Source of the DNA: Chloroflexota bacterium
GTDB lineage: Bacteria; Chloroflexota; UBA6077; CF-72
Reading direction: 5' to 3'
NCBI GenBank assembly: GCA_019247515.1
Contig: JAFAOS010000460.1
Location: forward strand, 1 to 64,000
Length of the DNA: 64,000 nucleotides
Below, piece by piece: positions 54,459 to 62,472 of this stretch. Every line of letters starts with the position of its first letter. Positions within the stretch are counted from its first letter, which is position 1. Both the position numbers and the translations under genes were made by a program. A model generated the notes under the pieces. That model had not been told where the DNA came from and did not search any database. It saw only the letters and a list, made by a program, of their open reading frames with translations.

Positions 54459-55544
54459 TCAGTCAAAGGCGATGATGCTCTTGAGCGTCTCACCCCGCTG
54501 CATGGACTCGAATGCAGAATCCACCTCGTCCAGTGACACGCGTTGCGTGATCAGTTCACGCAGGCGCAGGTCGCCTTTGAGATACAGGTCGACCAGCAGC
54601 GGGAAGTCGCGACTCGGCAGGCAGTCGCCGTACCAGCTCACGCGCAACGAGCCGCCCAGGTCGAAATAGCGGGGTAGCTCCAGCGTGATCGTCGCGTCGC
54701 GCCCGGGCACGCCGATGAGCGTGGCGATGCCGGCGAGGTCGCGACACGCCAGCACCTGTTGCAACACCTGCGCGGACCCCACGCACTCGAAGGCGTAATC
54801 CGCGCCGAATCCGTCGGTCAGCGACTTGATCTGCTCCACCGCGTCGGCGCGCGACGCGTCGACGGTGTCGGTCGCTCCAAACTGGCGCGCCCACTCCAGT
54901 TTCCGCGGTTCGATGTCGACGGCAATGATTCTGGCGGCGTGCGCGAGTCGGGCGCCCTGGATGACGCTCGTGCCGACCGTGCCGCAGCCGAAGACCGCGA
55001 CGTTGCTGCCCGCTCGCACGCCAGCCGTGTACCAGGCGGCGCCAATACCCGTCATCACTCCGCAGCCGATCAAACACGCTTCCGCCGGTCCGATGTCCTG
55101 GCTGACGGGGATCGCCTGGCCGGCGGCGACGACGGTGTGAGTCGCGAACGTCCCGATGCCGAGGATGGGCGGCGGGAACACGCCAGCGGGCGTGTGCTGG
55201 CGCGGTCTGGCGTTCAGGCTCGCCGAGCACAGGTGCAGCAGGCCGCGACGACAGAAACGGCACGTGCCGCACGGCGCGCGCCACGCCAGGATGACGTAGT
55301 CTCCGACGCGCGGCTGTTCGACACCCGCGCCGACGGCCTCGACGACCGCGGCGCCCTCATGTCCCAACAGGATCGGCGGCGTGCCAATCTTGCCGTCGCG
55401 CACGTGCAGATCGGTATGGCACACGCCGCTGGCCAGAATCCGCACCAGAATCTCGCCGGGACCGGGGTCGTCGACCTGGATCGGCTCCGGCCGGACCGCT
55501 GCGCCGGCCTCCCAGGCGATAACCGCGCGACTCTCCACAGGCAT
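54459..55544 (-). CDS. zinc-dependent alcohol dehydrogenase (class III/NDMA-like)
   Basis: 361 aa medium-chain dehydrogenase. The catalytic zinc site is SGVCHTDLH and GHEGAAVVE. The structural zinc uses four Cys in APCGTCRFCRRGLLHLC. The Rossmann motif is VFGCGTVGTSVIQGA, followed by VDIEP, whose Asp favours NAD. The ATG at 55544 is supported by GGAGG 6 nt upstream. The best match is to class-III-like and NDMA/mycothiol-type alcohol dehydrogenases; oxidation of alcohols or formaldehyde-thiol adducts is possible, the latter fitting a formate-oxidising cell (inference). Confidence 0.88.
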   Translation of the reverse strand: MPVESRAVIAWEAGAAVRPEPIQVDDPGPGEILVRILASGVCHTDLHVRDGKIGTPPILLGHEGAAVVEAVGAGVEQPRVGDYVILAWRAPCGTCRFCRRGLLHLCSASLNARPRQHTPAGVFPPPILGIGTFATHTVVAAGQAIPVSQDIGPAEACLIGCGVMTGIGAAWYTAGVRAGSNVAVFGCGTVGTSVIQGARLAHAARIIAVDIEPRKLEWARQFGATDTVDASRADAVEQIKSLTDGFGADYAFECVGSAQVLQQVLACRDLAGIATLIGVPGRDATITLELPRYFDLGGSLRVSWYGDCLPSRDFPLLVDLYLKGDLRLRELITQRVSLDEVDSAFESMQRGETLKSIIAFD

Positions 55545-55824
55545 GTTCACCCTCCGGGACGGGATGGATAGACGATGCAACGTCCGCAACACAAGCGTCT
55601 TGGCAGTTCTAGACCGTCGACGCTGATGCTGTCCTGGGCACCCAGCGTCCGCCGACGGTATGGCGATGAAAAACCTCTCTAAGGGCTCCACCGCAGGTGG
55701 AATTACTGAACCTGCGTTCCTCAGAGGGCGCTAGCTCTCACCTTTGTGGCCGCCAGCTTTCGGTATGCCGTCAATTCTTCTCTAGAGAGAAGCAGACCGT
55801 TCATCGACCTGTTAAGGGGCGCGG
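55545..55824. other. intergenic region without a gene
   Basis: 280 nt. Two small hairpins are visible: CCACC-GCA-GGTGG (55688-55700) and CTTCTCT-AG-AGAGAAG (55777-55792). No Shine-Dalgarno/start pair opens a credible gene. The hairpins may relate to termination of the molybdate permease transcript arriving from the right. Confidence 0.4.
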
Positions 55825-56850
55825 CTACACGCCGACTTCGGCGGCGCCCCGCAGCCAGCGGCGGAACATCAACAGCAGAATGGCCGAGATCGCCAGCAGC
55901 AGCACCGACAGGCCCAGGGCGGCGTCGGTGTCGCTCTCGAGGGCGGCATAGATCGCCAGCGGCATCGTCTGGGTGCGGCCCTGAAATTGTCCGGCGAACA
56001 TGATCGTCGCGCCGAACTCGCCCAGCGCGCGCGCCCAGCACAGGATGGCGCCGCCAAAGAGGGCCGGCGCCGCGACCGGCGCCGTCACGTGGCGGAAGAC
56101 CTGCCACTCGGTTGCGCCCTCGGCGCGGGCGGCCTCCTCGTATTCGCGCGGCACGGACAGAAACCCCGAGCGCGCCGCGCGCACGAAAAACGGCGCGGCG
56201 ACGAAGAAGCTAGCCAGGATCACGGCCGCCGTCGTGAACGGCAGCTCGATGCCGATCGAGGCCAGCGCGGGACCCAGCAGACCGCGGCGGCCGAACGTCA
56301 GCAACAGCGCCAGCCCGGCGACGGCCGGTGGCAGGACGATCGGCAGGTCGACCAGCGTGTCCAGCACGGTGATGCCGGGAAATCTGCGGCGCGCGAGCAC
56401 CAGCGCCAGCGGCATGCCGAACACCAGCGCCAGCACCAGCACCAGTGAGCTGGTCAGCATGCTCAGGCGCACCGCCTCATACACAATCGGGCGGCGAATC
56501 GCGTCAAACAACGTGCCGGCGACGGCGGCGCGCTCGACCAGCCCGATCAGGGGCAGGACCAGAAACGCGCTGAGCACGACGGCGAGCACCACGGAGCCGC
56601 CGACGCGGGTTGGAGCGCCAGGGTGCGGCGGCCAGCGGCGGCGGTCCACGACGCCCCGGGCCTCGGCCACAGGCCGTCCGAGCGGGCGTACGACAGCCTG
56701 CGCGCCGTGTGCCCAACCCTCAGCTGGCGGGCCACTCGGGCTTACGACCCCCTGCGCGGAGTGTGCCCGGCCCTCAGCTGGGGGGCGACTCACGTCGTGT
56801 CCACGCGTCGGCGCTGAGCTCGTCGGAGCGCTCAGCGCGTTGTGGCTCAC
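55825..56850 (-). CDS. modB: molybdate ABC transporter permease (ModB type) with repeat-containing N-terminal extension
   Basis: 341 aa. From about residue 85 it is a standard ModB: five to six helices, LVDLPIVLPPAVAGLALLL, EYEEAARAEGATEWQVFRHV (EAA loop) and ALGEFGATIMFAGQFQG, a strong ModB signature. The first ~85 residues are unusual: a Pro/Ala/Arg-rich tail with two 18-aa repeats starting PPAEG (DNA 56683-56790). The true start could be downstream of these. GTG 56850 overlaps the stop of the molybdopterin-binding-protein gene. No ModA or ModC gene is present nearby. Confidence 0.85.
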   Translation of the reverse strand: MSHNALSAPTSSAPTRGHDVSRPPAEGRAHSAQGVVSPSGPPAEGWAHGAQAVVRPLGRPVAEARGVVDRRRWPPHPGAPTRVGGSVVLAVVLSAFLVLPLIGLVERAAVAGTLFDAIRRPIVYEAVRLSMLTSSLVLVLALVFGMPLALVLARRRFPGITVLDTLVDLPIVLPPAVAGLALLLTFGRRGLLGPALASIGIELPFTTAAVILASFFVAAPFFVRAARSGFLSVPREYEEAARAEGATEWQVFRHVTAPVAAPALFGGAILCWARALGEFGATIMFAGQFQGRTQTMPLAIYAALESDTDAALGLSVLLLAISAILLLMFRRWLRGAAEVGV

Positions 56851-57878
56851 TTGGCCGCCAGGTGCGGTGTGTGATACGGCGCGACGCGCGAGGGGCCCTG
56901 CAGCAGGCCGCCGACGGCCAGACGCCGCAACAGGTTCTGATCGAGCGGCTCGTCGGTCAGCAGGCGCGGCAGGAGCAGGTCGAGTGCGCCTGGCTGGCCG
57001 AACAGCTCACACGAGGCCAGGCCGAGGACGGGCACCGATTCCAGGCGACCGATCCAGCATGCCGTCCCGGGTTCGGCGGGAATGCCGTACTGGGTGACCT
57101 CGCCGCCTGCCTCGCGCAGGCCTTCGAAGACGGCGTCGAGCGGGTCGGTGCCGGAGGCGCCCGCGGCCAGAATAAATTCGGCGCCAGCGTGACGCACCGT
57201 ATGGTAAGCGGCCGCGAGCGCCGCGACGCTGGCCTCGGCGCCGATGACTGGCTCCAGCGACGAGCCGTACCACTCCAGCGCGCCCGAGAGCGCCGCGCGC
57301 GCCCGCTCGAACGCTCCGCCGCGCAGCCGTTCGGCGGGAGCTACCAGCGCGAAGCGCCGAGCCCGAAACGGCTGGAGCTCGACAACGGGGCCGCCCGAGC
57401 GGGCCGCGGCATCGACGCCCGCCAGCGTGGATTCGGGCAGAAACAGCGGCGCGCACTTGATCACGCCCAGGGTCGTGCCAGCCTCGACCGGCCTATCCGG
57501 CTCGGCGGTCAGCACCAGCACGCCTTCCAACATGTTGAGGCGATCGACAGCCGCGCGCTCGACCCGCAGCATGCCGCGCTCGGTGCTCCGCAGGCTTGCC
57601 TGACCGAAATGCCCCGGCTCGGCGACCACGCCTGGTCCGGCGATTGCCGTGGCCATGCGGCTGGCGGCCTCGTCCTCGACTACGTCGTTGGGCTCCGCGA
57701 CTGCCAGGTGCATCTCGGCCGCGCCGCGCTCGAGCAGCTCGCGAATCTCGTGTGGGTGGACGGTGGTTCCTTTGCGAACGAGGATCTCGCTGCGCTGGAG
57801 CGGGTTGCGCACGTCATGGCAGAGGATGGCTTCCGAAGGCAGGTCCGACACGCGGGTGTCGGGAGACAGATTGAGCAT
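56847..57878 (-). CDS. molybdopterin-binding (MoCF-type) protein
   Basis: 343 aa. The C-terminal half carries the molybdopterin-binding fold: LAAGASGTDPLDAVFEGLRE and GGEVTQYGIPAEPGTACWIG, followed by VPVLGLASCELFGQPGALDL. This resembles MoeA/MogA-like domains of molybdenum-enzyme maturation proteins. The N-terminal half (residues 1-150) has LRVERAAVDRLNMLEGVLVLT. Coupled to the ModB gene, it points to molybdenum cofactor supply, plausibly for the formate dehydrogenase in this window. ATG 57878 or GTG 57884. Confidence 0.75.
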   Translation of the reverse strand: MLNLSPDTRVSDLPSEAILCHDVRNPLQRSEILVRKGTTVHPHEIRELLERGAAEMHLAVAEPNDVVEDEAASRMATAIAGPGVVAEPGHFGQASLRSTERGMLRVERAAVDRLNMLEGVLVLTAEPDRPVEAGTTLGVIKCAPLFLPESTLAGVDAAARSGGPVVELQPFRARRFALVAPAERLRGGAFERARAALSGALEWYGSSLEPVIGAEASVAALAAAYHTVRHAGAEFILAAGASGTDPLDAVFEGLREAGGEVTQYGIPAEPGTACWIGRLESVPVLGLASCELFGQPGALDLLLPRLLTDEPLDQNLLRRLAVGGLLQGPSRVAPYHTPHLAAK

Positions 57879-57937
57879 GCGCACGAGTCAATGTATCTCG
57901 GACAAGGGTAAGTTCGCCAGGGTTCCGCGGCGTTGCG

Positions 57938-58375
57938 CTAGCGTAGCTCGGCTCTGGAGCGGCACGCCTCGCACACGCCGACGATCGCCGTGTGGCTGAA
58001 ATCGGCCTCGAACCCGAAACGCGCGAGCAGGTCCTGGGCGAGCGGCTCGAGAACCGACAGGTCCATCTCGCGGTCGGTGCCGCACACCTTGCACACCAGG
58101 TGCTGGTGGGCGGGCTCGTCGGTGCGCTCGAATTGGGAACGACCGTCGTGGAAGTGGGTGTGCCGCACGTAGCCGTGGTCTTCGAGGACCTCTAGCGTGC
58201 GGTACACGGTGGTGATATTGACGTCCGGAAAGCGGGCCGCGACCTGCCGATACACCTGGTCGGCCGAGATGTGGCCGCGCATCGAGCCGACGACGTCCAG
58301 GATGAGCTGGCGCTGTGGCGTCATCCGCAGGCCCTCGGCGCGCAGCGCATTTCGGAGTTCGTGGGTCTCGGCCAC
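57938..58375 (-). CDS. Fur-family metalloregulator
   Basis: 145 aa. Winged HTH in residues 1-80 (LRMTPQRQLILDVV; ADQVYRQVAARFPDVNITTVYRTLEVLEDHG). The metal-binding half has HTHFHDGRSQFE, HQHLVCKVCG and a second CxxC (VCEAC), the structural zinc site. The sequence cannot separate Fur from Zur or PerR; HAQ-type ligands characteristic of PerR are not obvious. Starts at GTG 58375. It lies between the adaptor gene and the molybdenum genes on the same strand. Confidence 0.9.
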   Translation of the reverse strand: MAETHELRNALRAEGLRMTPQRQLILDVVGSMRGHISADQVYRQVAARFPDVNITTVYRTLEVLEDHGYVRHTHFHDGRSQFERTDEPAHQHLVCKVCGTDREMDLSVLEPLAQDLLARFGFEADFSHTAIVGVCEACRSRAELR

Positions 58376-58409
58376 CGCTTCTGCCGGACCGTAACCGCCG
58401 AGAAGCTTT

Positions 58410-60644
58410 TTACGGTTGAGATGTCTGGGAGGTCGTCGGCGGCTGGACCGCCACGAGCGGAATCGTCGTGGCGGGCATCAGGATCTTGTCGCCCTCCTGC
58501 ACGCCACCCAGCAACTGCACGTTGCCGCCGGCTGATTTACCCAGCTGGACCTGCACGCTCTCGAGCTGACCGTTCGGGTCGACCCGCGTGACGGTGGATT
58601 GGCCGCCCACGGTTTGCACCGCGGCGCGTGGCGCGATCAGGCTCGCCCCGTCCGGATTGCCGACACTGACCTGGGCCGTCATGCCCATCTTCAGGTTCGG
58701 CGGCGCCGACGGCAGGTCGATCTGCACCGGGTAGCTGACGTTGCCGTCCTTGACCGTCGGCGTCGATGCGATCTGGCTGATTGCCGCGCTCACGGTCTGG
58801 CCCGAAAGTCCGGGGAAGCTGATATTCACCGACTGGCCGGCGTTCAACTGTGAGACGTCCGACTCCGAGGCATCCGCGATGATCGAGGTTGTCCCGGAAG
58901 CGACCATCCGAATCGCGACGGGTTCGCCCACATTGTTCTGGCCGGCCAGGGCGGCGGGAGCCGTGGCCAGGCTACCGTCAGTTGCCGCGCCTGGCGCGAC
59001 CATCTGCCCGTTGGTGATCCCGACGTCGGTGACCGTGCCGTCGAACGGAGCTTTGAGGGTCATGATTGGCTGAGCCGCCGCGGCGGCGGCCGTCGCCTGG
59101 TCGTGCAGCAGATTGACGCGCGCCTGCTCGCGGCTGATGTCCGCGGACGACGTGCCGGTCTGCAGAGACGTCAGCTTGGCCTGGTCGGCGCTCAGCTGGG
59201 CCTGGGCAGCGTCCATGGCACTCTGATCCGGCGCGGCGGGAACGTTAGCCGCCGCGGACGCCGTGTCGGCGGTCCCGCCAGCGACCGTTTCGGCGACCCC
59301 GCTCGCGGCCGCGTCGGCGGCCGCTTGAGCGTCCTGGAGGTTGATGGTCGCGGTGTCAACCGTGTGCTGGGCCTGCTTGATCGCGGCCTGGGCCGCCGCC
59401 GGAGTGAGCTGCTGAGAACCGGAGGAGGACGACTGCGCGACAGCTGCTTGCTGGGTCAGTTTCTGGGCTTTCTGCTCAGCCTGCTCCTGGGCGGCCTGAG
59501 CCTGAGTCAACTGGTCCTGCGCAGTGTCGAAGTCGAGTTGAGCCTCCTGTATGGCGGCGTCGTCAAGGGTTTTGGACGCGTCCATGTTGGTCTGATCGTG
59601 CTTCAGCTGCAGCTGATCGGCCTCCAGCGCGCGCTTCGCCGCGAAATACGCCCCGTCGGCCGCGGCGGCCTGGGCCGCGGTCCCGGCCTGAGCCTTGTCG
59701 TCCGCGGTCTTCATGTCGTGGACCGCGTCGGTATCCTCACCGATCTTGAACTGTAGCGTTTCAAGCTCCTGGCTGGCCCTGGTCTGGTTCCAATTCAGCT
59801 TGGCCTGACTGAGTTTGATGGTCGCCGACTTGAGTGCTCGCTGTGACGTGGTAACGGCTCGCTTGGCACTGGCAACCGCGGTGTCGGCATCTGTCTGGGC
59901 CTGAGTTTGTGCGGCTTTCGTCGCGTCGTCCGCTTGCTTGGCGGCATCCTGGGCTGCCGCGAGGGCATCTTTGGCGGATTGCAGCGACACCTGCGCCAGC
60001 TGGACCTTTCGGTCCGCCTGGTCCTTGGCGGCCTGATCCTTGGCGGCTTGATCCTTGACCGCTTTCTGGGCGCGACTGACCGCGTCCTGAGCCGCTTGCT
60101 GCTGCTGGTTCAGTTGAGCGATCGCCGCCTTGTCGCGGGCGACGACGGCCTGCGCCTGATCGACGGTGTCCTTCGGCGTTCCGGTCTGCAGCTCGGCCAG
60201 TTTGCTCTGCTCCTGCTCGTAGGCCAGCTCCGCCAGCGTGGCCTGGGTGCGGGACGCCTGGAGCGACTGGTCGTCAGCCGCGAACTGCGCCAGTGGATCA
60301 CCCTGCTTGACGTCCTGACCGACCTGGACGTTCACGGACGTAACGGTGCCGCCACCGTGCAGGGTCAGTTGGGCGGAACGGGTTGGAGCCACCCGGCCCT
60401 GCAACGACAGGGACGAATTCAGGCTGTCGCGCTTGACGACGTACGTCGTGGTGCCACTGGCGGTCGAATCGCCGGCTTGCGGCGCGGGAGACTGGTTGGC
60501 GGTCGGACTGATGTTCAGGTGCGAGCTGGGCGCCACCGGCGTTTGCAGCGCCTGACAGGCCGTCAGCAAGACGACCGGCAGCACGGCCGCCAGTCGAACC
60601 AGCAACACGCGTGAAGTGATGATGTGCCTGCTAGTTACCCGCAT
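58410..60644 (-). CDS. HlyD/MFP-type adaptor lipoprotein with a very long coiled-coil
   Basis: 744 aa. Signal peptide with lipobox LLTAC. Biotinyl-lipoyl half-motif GGTVTSVNVQVGQDVKQGDPL near residue 100. Then ~400 residues of Ala/Gln/Lys/Asp-rich coiled coil including KDQAAKDQAAKDQADRK. Then the second lipoyl half (LKAPFDGTVTDVGITNGQMV near 575) and beta-barrel and membrane-proximal domains. Typical adaptors have 100-150 coiled-coil residues, so this hairpin is several times longer. The start is fixed by AAGGAG 6 nt before ATG 60644. It overlaps the tyrosine-kinase-like gene by 14 nt; no MacB or RND pump gene is adjacent. Confidence 0.85.
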   Translation of the reverse strand: MRVTSRHIITSRVLLVRLAAVLPVVLLTACQALQTPVAPSSHLNISPTANQSPAPQAGDSTASGTTTYVVKRDSLNSSLSLQGRVAPTRSAQLTLHGGGTVTSVNVQVGQDVKQGDPLAQFAADDQSLQASRTQATLAELAYEQEQSKLAELQTGTPKDTVDQAQAVVARDKAAIAQLNQQQQAAQDAVSRAQKAVKDQAAKDQAAKDQADRKVQLAQVSLQSAKDALAAAQDAAKQADDATKAAQTQAQTDADTAVASAKRAVTTSQRALKSATIKLSQAKLNWNQTRASQELETLQFKIGEDTDAVHDMKTADDKAQAGTAAQAAAADGAYFAAKRALEADQLQLKHDQTNMDASKTLDDAAIQEAQLDFDTAQDQLTQAQAAQEQAEQKAQKLTQQAAVAQSSSSGSQQLTPAAAQAAIKQAQHTVDTATINLQDAQAAADAAASGVAETVAGGTADTASAAANVPAAPDQSAMDAAQAQLSADQAKLTSLQTGTSSADISREQARVNLLHDQATAAAAAAQPIMTLKAPFDGTVTDVGITNGQMVAPGAATDGSLATAPAALAGQNNVGEPVAIRMVASGTTSIIADASESDVSQLNAGQSVNISFPGLSGQTVSAAISQIASTPTVKDGNVSYPVQIDLPSAPPNLKMGMTAQVSVGNPDGASLIAPRAAVQTVGGQSTVTRVDPNGQLESVQVQLGKSAGGNVQLLGGVQEGDKILMPATTIPLVAVQPPTTSQTSQP

Positions 60645-62373
60645 GGTGTACTCCTTCCGACTGAGCCTCGTGCGTGCCGTTGTGATGTGTCGACTCCGGT
60701 AGTGATTGATTGCCCATGGACGAGGCGGCGGCGGGTGCGAACCGCTCCTCATTCACGTATGTGTACTGGAAATAGTCTTCGCGATCAAAGCGCGACAGCA
60801 GGTCGCGGTGCTCGTCGTTCAGCACGACGCCGAGGACCGGCTGTGGAATGGTGTTGAGCGCTGCCAGCGCGGAGCGCAAGGTCGCTCTGCGGGTCCGACC
60901 CGCGCGTGCAACCAGCACCGAGCCGTGCGCCTCGTGCGCAAGCAGCAAGGTGTCCGCCAGCGAACCGACGTGGGCGCTGTCCACAATCACCGAGTCCCAG
61001 TCACGCTCCAGACGTTGCAGCACGTTCGCGATCGATTCCGTGTCGAACAAATCGCTCGAGCGGCCGGCCAGCGTGCCAGCCGGCAGGATCCACAGGTTGT
61101 CGATACCACTGGCCGTGACACCCGCAATCTCGCCATCAATTTCTCCGTTTCTGTGGCGCGCCAGGGCCAGCGCGTCTGAAAACCCGCTCGTATTCGACAC
61201 CCCGAACCAGCGGTGGAGGGCCGGTCGGCGCAGGTTGCCATCGACGAGCACCACGCGCCGGCCAGCCTGCGCCTGGGCAATGGCCAGGTTGCCGGCAACG
61301 AACGTCTTGCCTTCGCCCTCGACTCCACTGGTGACGACCAGCGTCTGGAGTCCCCAGGGCGGGGCTATCAGCTGCAGCGCGATGCGCAACGAGCGGATCG
61401 CTTCGGCGGCCGGCGAGATGTTGGCATCGGCCATTACCAGTGCTCGATGGTGGCGTCGACGCGGGAGGGGCCACATGCGCCTGCGAGCGTGGCGCAGTCG
61501 GCCAAGCAGTGGCAGCCCCGTCAGATTGATGGCGTCGGATGGCGTGCGGACCACGTCGGTCAGATGCTCGAGCACCACGATCAGCGTCACCGCGACGCCA
61601 ATCCCGCCCAGGAGCCCGAAGACCACCGCCTGAACCAGGGGTAACGCGTCGATCGGCCTGCCGGGAGTTGCCGAGTCGAGAATGACGGCCGTCTCGAAGC
61701 TGCTTTGAATCCGACTGATCTCGACCAGGAGATTCGTATGGCTGCTCTCCAGGCCGCTCAGGCGCTGGTCGAGCCCAGTCAGCTCGCTCAGACGGCTCAG
61801 GTCGCCGTGGGCGACGGCGTCGTCGAGCTTGTCGCGCTGATCCTGAAGTGGTGCGATCCGCGACTGGGTGTCGCTGGCCGACTGCTGCATCTCGGCCAGC
61901 TGGGCCTGGATGCCTGGCTGCGACTGCTGGCGCCGCTGGTTTTCGGCGATGAACACCTCGGCGATGTGCTGGGCGAGCTGCTGTGCGTCTGTGGGGTTGT
62001 CCCAGGTGACGCTGAGGTGCAGGATGTTGGTGTTCGGTACGAGCTGGGTGGAGATCGCGCCGCCGATGGCGTCAGGCGGCAGGTTGAGACCGAGCTGCTG
62101 GACCACAATTGCCCCAAACGCTCGACTGCGCAGCACTTCCTGGTACGACGCTGCCTGAGCTACGACCGGGCTCGAAGGGCTGACGCCTGAGTCAGCTGAG
62201 TAGGGCAGAAAGGAGCTGTTGGCGGCGGGATTGAGCTGCAGGCTCACCGTCGACTGGTAGCGCGTTGGCGTGGTCGATTCGAAGTAGTAGGCGATCGCCA
62301 CGCCGGCCAGGCCGAGCAGTAGCACGAGCCACCACCGTCGGAGCAGCGTTTGGGAAAAGCCGATGGGATCCAT
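60631..62373 (-). CDS. Wzz-like chain-length regulator fused to BY-kinase domain (CpsD/Wzc type)
   Basis: 580 aa. The N-terminal Wzz domain is flanked by membrane helices (WWLVLLLGLAGVAIAYYF; LVQAVVFGLLGGIGVAVTLI) with a coiled-coil between. The cytoplasmic kinase has a Walker A-like SGVEGEGKTFVAGNLA, A' motif VVLVDGNLRRP and Walker B-like SVIVDSAHVGSLAD. The A' motif usually reads D-A/C-D and the A motif ends in KS/T-T; here they are DGN and KTF, so catalysis may be altered. A small Tyr cluster (YFQYTY) lies near residue 545. Predicted to control capsule or exopolysaccharide polymerisation and export. Confidence 0.87.
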   Translation of the reverse strand: MDPIGFSQTLLRRWWLVLLLGLAGVAIAYYFESTTPTRYQSTVSLQLNPAANSSFLPYSADSGVSPSSPVVAQAASYQEVLRSRAFGAIVVQQLGLNLPPDAIGGAISTQLVPNTNILHLSVTWDNPTDAQQLAQHIAEVFIAENQRRQQSQPGIQAQLAEMQQSASDTQSRIAPLQDQRDKLDDAVAHGDLSRLSELTGLDQRLSGLESSHTNLLVEISRIQSSFETAVILDSATPGRPIDALPLVQAVVFGLLGGIGVAVTLIVVLEHLTDVVRTPSDAINLTGLPLLGRLRHARRRMWPLPRRRHHRALVMADANISPAAEAIRSLRIALQLIAPPWGLQTLVVTSGVEGEGKTFVAGNLAIAQAQAGRRVVLVDGNLRRPALHRWFGVSNTSGFSDALALARHRNGEIDGEIAGVTASGIDNLWILPAGTLAGRSSDLFDTESIANVLQRLERDWDSVIVDSAHVGSLADTLLLAHEAHGSVLVARAGRTRRATLRSALAALNTIPQPVLGVVLNDEHRDLLSRFDREDYFQYTYVNEERFAPAAASSMGNQSLPESTHHNGTHEAQSEGVHHAGN

Positions 62374-62472
62374 GGGAGAGTGCGCCTCGATTTAGCGAGC
62401 GTTCAATCTTTGATCAGTTTTTGAGTAAGCCGTGGTGTGAGGTGTCCTCGAGGAGTTGGATTGGAGTGATGG

